Assembly (NCBI RefSeq): GCF_002240415.1 | Contig: NZ_CP020028.1 | Location: 124,001-188,000, forward strand | Source of the DNA: Paenibacillus kribbensis | GTDB taxonomy: Bacteria > Bacillota > Bacilli > Paenibacillales > Paenibacillaceae | Reading direction: 5' to 3' | DNA: 64,000 nucleotides | Shown: positions 62,795-64,000 of the stretch, one piece after another | How the letters are laid out: every line of letters begins with the position of its first letter | Position numbering within the stretch: the stretch's first letter is position 1 | Made by a program: the position numbers and the translations under genes | Notes under the pieces: model-generated | The model's input: only the letters and a program-made list of their open reading frames with translations | Databases searched by the model: none | Told to the model about the DNA's origin: nothing

Positions 62795-62897
62795 CTTCGG
62801 AATTAATTTTAGGAGATAAGGACAACGGCTACTGCCACTGCCACTGCAACATGTACTTATACTGTTAAGTAAAAGCGACAAGCGGAGCAAAAAGGAA

Positions 62898-62930
62898 AGC
62901 TTCAGGCCATTTGGTCTGAAGCTTACTTCT
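62898..62930 (+). terminator. Probable terminator between the secreted protein genes
   Basis: AAGCTTCAG and CTGAAGCTT form a perfect stem; the following T tract is interrupted (ACTTCT). The gap 62795-63002 also has an open stretch with repeated ACTGCC at 62827-62874 that ends in TGTACTTATACTGTTAAG; no start signal. Confidence 0.5.
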
Positions 62931-63002
62931 ATGTCAAAAGTATATAATATACGGAATTTTTGGCGTAATTCGGATTGATGTAATGCAAAGGATGAATAAT
63001 CT

Positions 63003-63821
63003 ATGAACAAGAACGAATTATTTCTTGCATCTGCCTTATCTATTAGTTTGCTGGGGGCTGTTGCTGTGCCGGGTGCGATCTTTGCAAGTTCAGATGTAAC
63101 TAAATCAAGAGATGTTTTTAATGACACGTTCGATAGAAAGGACCCGCTATCACGCTTTGTATTAGATCATGGATACGGGCATCTTAAGATTTTTGTGAAA
63201 AACAGAGGTAATTCAACCATTACTTTTAGCCTAGTCCATACAGATAGTGGAAAACAATACATTACTAAGACAGTGGGCGCTGGTAAAGAGTTGCCCTGGA
63301 GTAGCTTAGATTCTTTTTCACAAGGGCTACGCTCAGGAAATTATGAAATACAATGGAGAGCTGGCGGCGACGTTGTGCATGTCACAGCATGGGGTGTGTC
63401 AGGAACTGATTCTGCAAATACCTCCACTATGGTGACCCAAAATGCTGGTACAACAACTACGGGTGACCGTGTCATAACTCCTCAGAAGAAGGGAAATTCT
63501 TTTAACTTCACTATAGGGGGAAGTGCAACTGCATCGGGTAGCTTCGAGGTTCCTAAGGGTTTTGGACATGTTAAGCTTCGCATCAGGAACTATGCTAATG
63601 CCCCAGTTGATTTTACTGTAGAGCACAACGATTCTGGTAAAGTGTATGTTGACGGTCAGACGGTCAGAAAAAACAGTGAAACGGTTTGGAGAAGTAATGA
63701 TGTAGGATTTTCGGCCGGTTTGCGTTCTGGACGATATACCATTCAGTTCCGCGGTGGTTCAAACAAAGTTAATGTGGAAATATGGGGCGCGGCTGGTTCC
63801 CGGTCTTCGGACACAAGATAA
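63003..63821 (+). CDS. Secreted two-domain paralogue of the preceding protein
   Basis: A 272-residue exported protein. Its signal peptide is nearly the same as that of the gene at 62282 (ALSISLLGAVAVPGAIFASSD). It then has a diverged copy of the domain (about 35-138: DHGYGHLKIFVKN, VHTDSGKQY, GLRSGNYEIQWRAGG), the same Thr-rich linker (TMVTQNAGTTTTGDRVITPQ) and a close copy of the domain (about 170-272: FEVPKGFGHVKL, VEHNDSGKVY, GLRSGRYTIQFRGG). AAAGGATG precedes the ATG. The gene pair arose by tandem duplication with gain or loss of one domain. Function unknown. Confidence 0.75.
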   Translation: MNKNELFLASALSISLLGAVAVPGAIFASSDVTKSRDVFNDTFDRKDPLSRFVLDHGYGHLKIFVKNRGNSTITFSLVHTDSGKQYITKTVGAGKELPWSSLDSFSQGLRSGNYEIQWRAGGDVVHVTAWGVSGTDSANTSTMVTQNAGTTTTGDRVITPQKKGNSFNFTIGGSATASGSFEVPKGFGHVKLRIRNYANAPVDFTVEHNDSGKVYVDGQTVRKNSETVWRSNDVGFSAGLRSGRYTIQFRGGSNKVNVEIWGAAGSRSSDTR

Positions 63822-63829
63822 TAGCTGAA

Positions 63830-63884
63830 CAAAACAATGGAGCTCTCAGTCCGATGAAGGTCTGGAGCTTCTTTGTTTTGTTTC
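63830..63884 (+). terminator. Probable terminator after the second secreted protein
   Basis: CAAAACAA and GGAGCTC on the left pair with GAGCTTC and TTTGTTTTG on the right, giving a long interrupted stem and a T-rich end. Confidence 0.55.
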
Positions 63885-63919
63885 TCAAGGTCATGTCGTA
63901 AGATCCAGACAGAACCAAC

Positions 63920-64000
63920 CTATAGTAATTTTTTGATCTGAGATATTCGGCTTTGGGACACGCCAAGCCATTCGGCATATTCGCTCTGTTTGGCTTCTGG
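63920..64000 (-). CDS. 3' end of a second composite AbrB-type regulator
   Basis: The gene is cut by the right edge. The last 26 codons on the minus strand read PEAKQSEYAEWLGVSQSRIS and then QIKKLL before a TAG. This closely matches the C-terminal HTH of the regulator at 33354-33797 (DARQYDYAKWLGVSQGRVSQ). The upstream AbrB and zinc parts would lie outside the window, so the full architecture is inferred. Confidence 0.7.
   Translation of the reverse strand, partial: PEAKQSEYAEWLGVSQSRISQIKKLL

Noticed and set aside
62821..62880. Open stretch with repeated ACTGCC, readable as a Thr/Ala repeat ending TCTYTVK or as a Cys/His-rich peptide
   Set aside because: It resembles the end of a bacteriocin-like precursor, but there is no start codon, ribosome site or modification gene, and two frames are equally open.
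1..64000. Search for prophage, integrative element, insertion sequence, tRNA or rRNA
   Set aside because: No integrase, transposase, terminal repeats, structural phage genes or RNA gene landmarks were seen; accessory genes are single small modules.

Overview
The window looks like a chromosomal segment of a plant- and soil-associated Paenibacillus, most likely of the P. polymyxa group. The reasons are moderate G+C, strong AGGAGG-type ribosome sites, many YesM/YesN-type two-component pairs, SLH surface anchoring, and a secreted beta-amylase/alpha-amylase polyprotein of the kind known from P. polymyxa. No rRNA, tRNA, CRISPR array, insertion sequence or prophage was seen.

Layout. 1-4.6 kb: end of a sodium symporter, an OatA-like O-acyltransferase, a polysaccharide deacetylase and an Rpn-nuclease remnant. 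4.6-8.8 kb: a pectin module (GH105 hydrolase, GPH symporter, secreted PL9 pectate lyase). 9.1-11.1 kb: signal peptidase I and a COG0523 metal chaperone behind a Zur-like box. 11.3-18.1 kb: a CUT1 sugar ABC transporter (two permeases, binding protein, no ATPase) with its two-component system. 18.3-19.4 kb: an old-yellow-enzyme reductase. 19.6-20.0 kb: a type I toxin-antitoxin locus that automatic calling misses. 20.0-28.3 kb: the amylase polyprotein, then a xylan module (GH52, GH67) with a divergent AraC regulator. 28.3-33.2 kb: SDR, Lrp regulator, MFS exporter and serine hydrolase.

33.3-37.1 kb is the main accessory region. It holds a composite AbrB/zinc-finger/HTH regulator, an RRNPP-type receptor whose 3' end overlaps a 41-residue exported peptide gene (arbitrium-like, AloR-AloP type), a Spo0E-like phosphatase, a stalk-domain protein, and a decayed zeta-toxin-like module. 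37.1-45 kb carries an amidohydrolase, FetAB, a TetR regulator with matching operators at two promoters, an NAD(P)-binding protein, an MBL hydrolase and a GT-C glycosyltransferase with a glycine-rich outer loop.

45.1-49.2 kb is a coherent oxygen/NO detoxification locus: flavodiiron protein, NAD(P)H reductase, an untracked rubredoxin gene and an FNR-type regulator. Two TGAT-N4-ATCA boxes lie about 41 bp upstream of predicted starts on both sides of the divergent promoter region. 49.2-58.5 kb holds a methyltransferase and a 2711-residue SLH-anchored subtilase/LRR surface protein, each behind a Fur-like box. 58.7-64 kb has a second response regulator/kinase pair, a frameshifted leader-peptide relic, two related secreted proteins of unknown fold built from one duplicated domain, and the 3' end of a second copy of the composite AbrB-type regulator.
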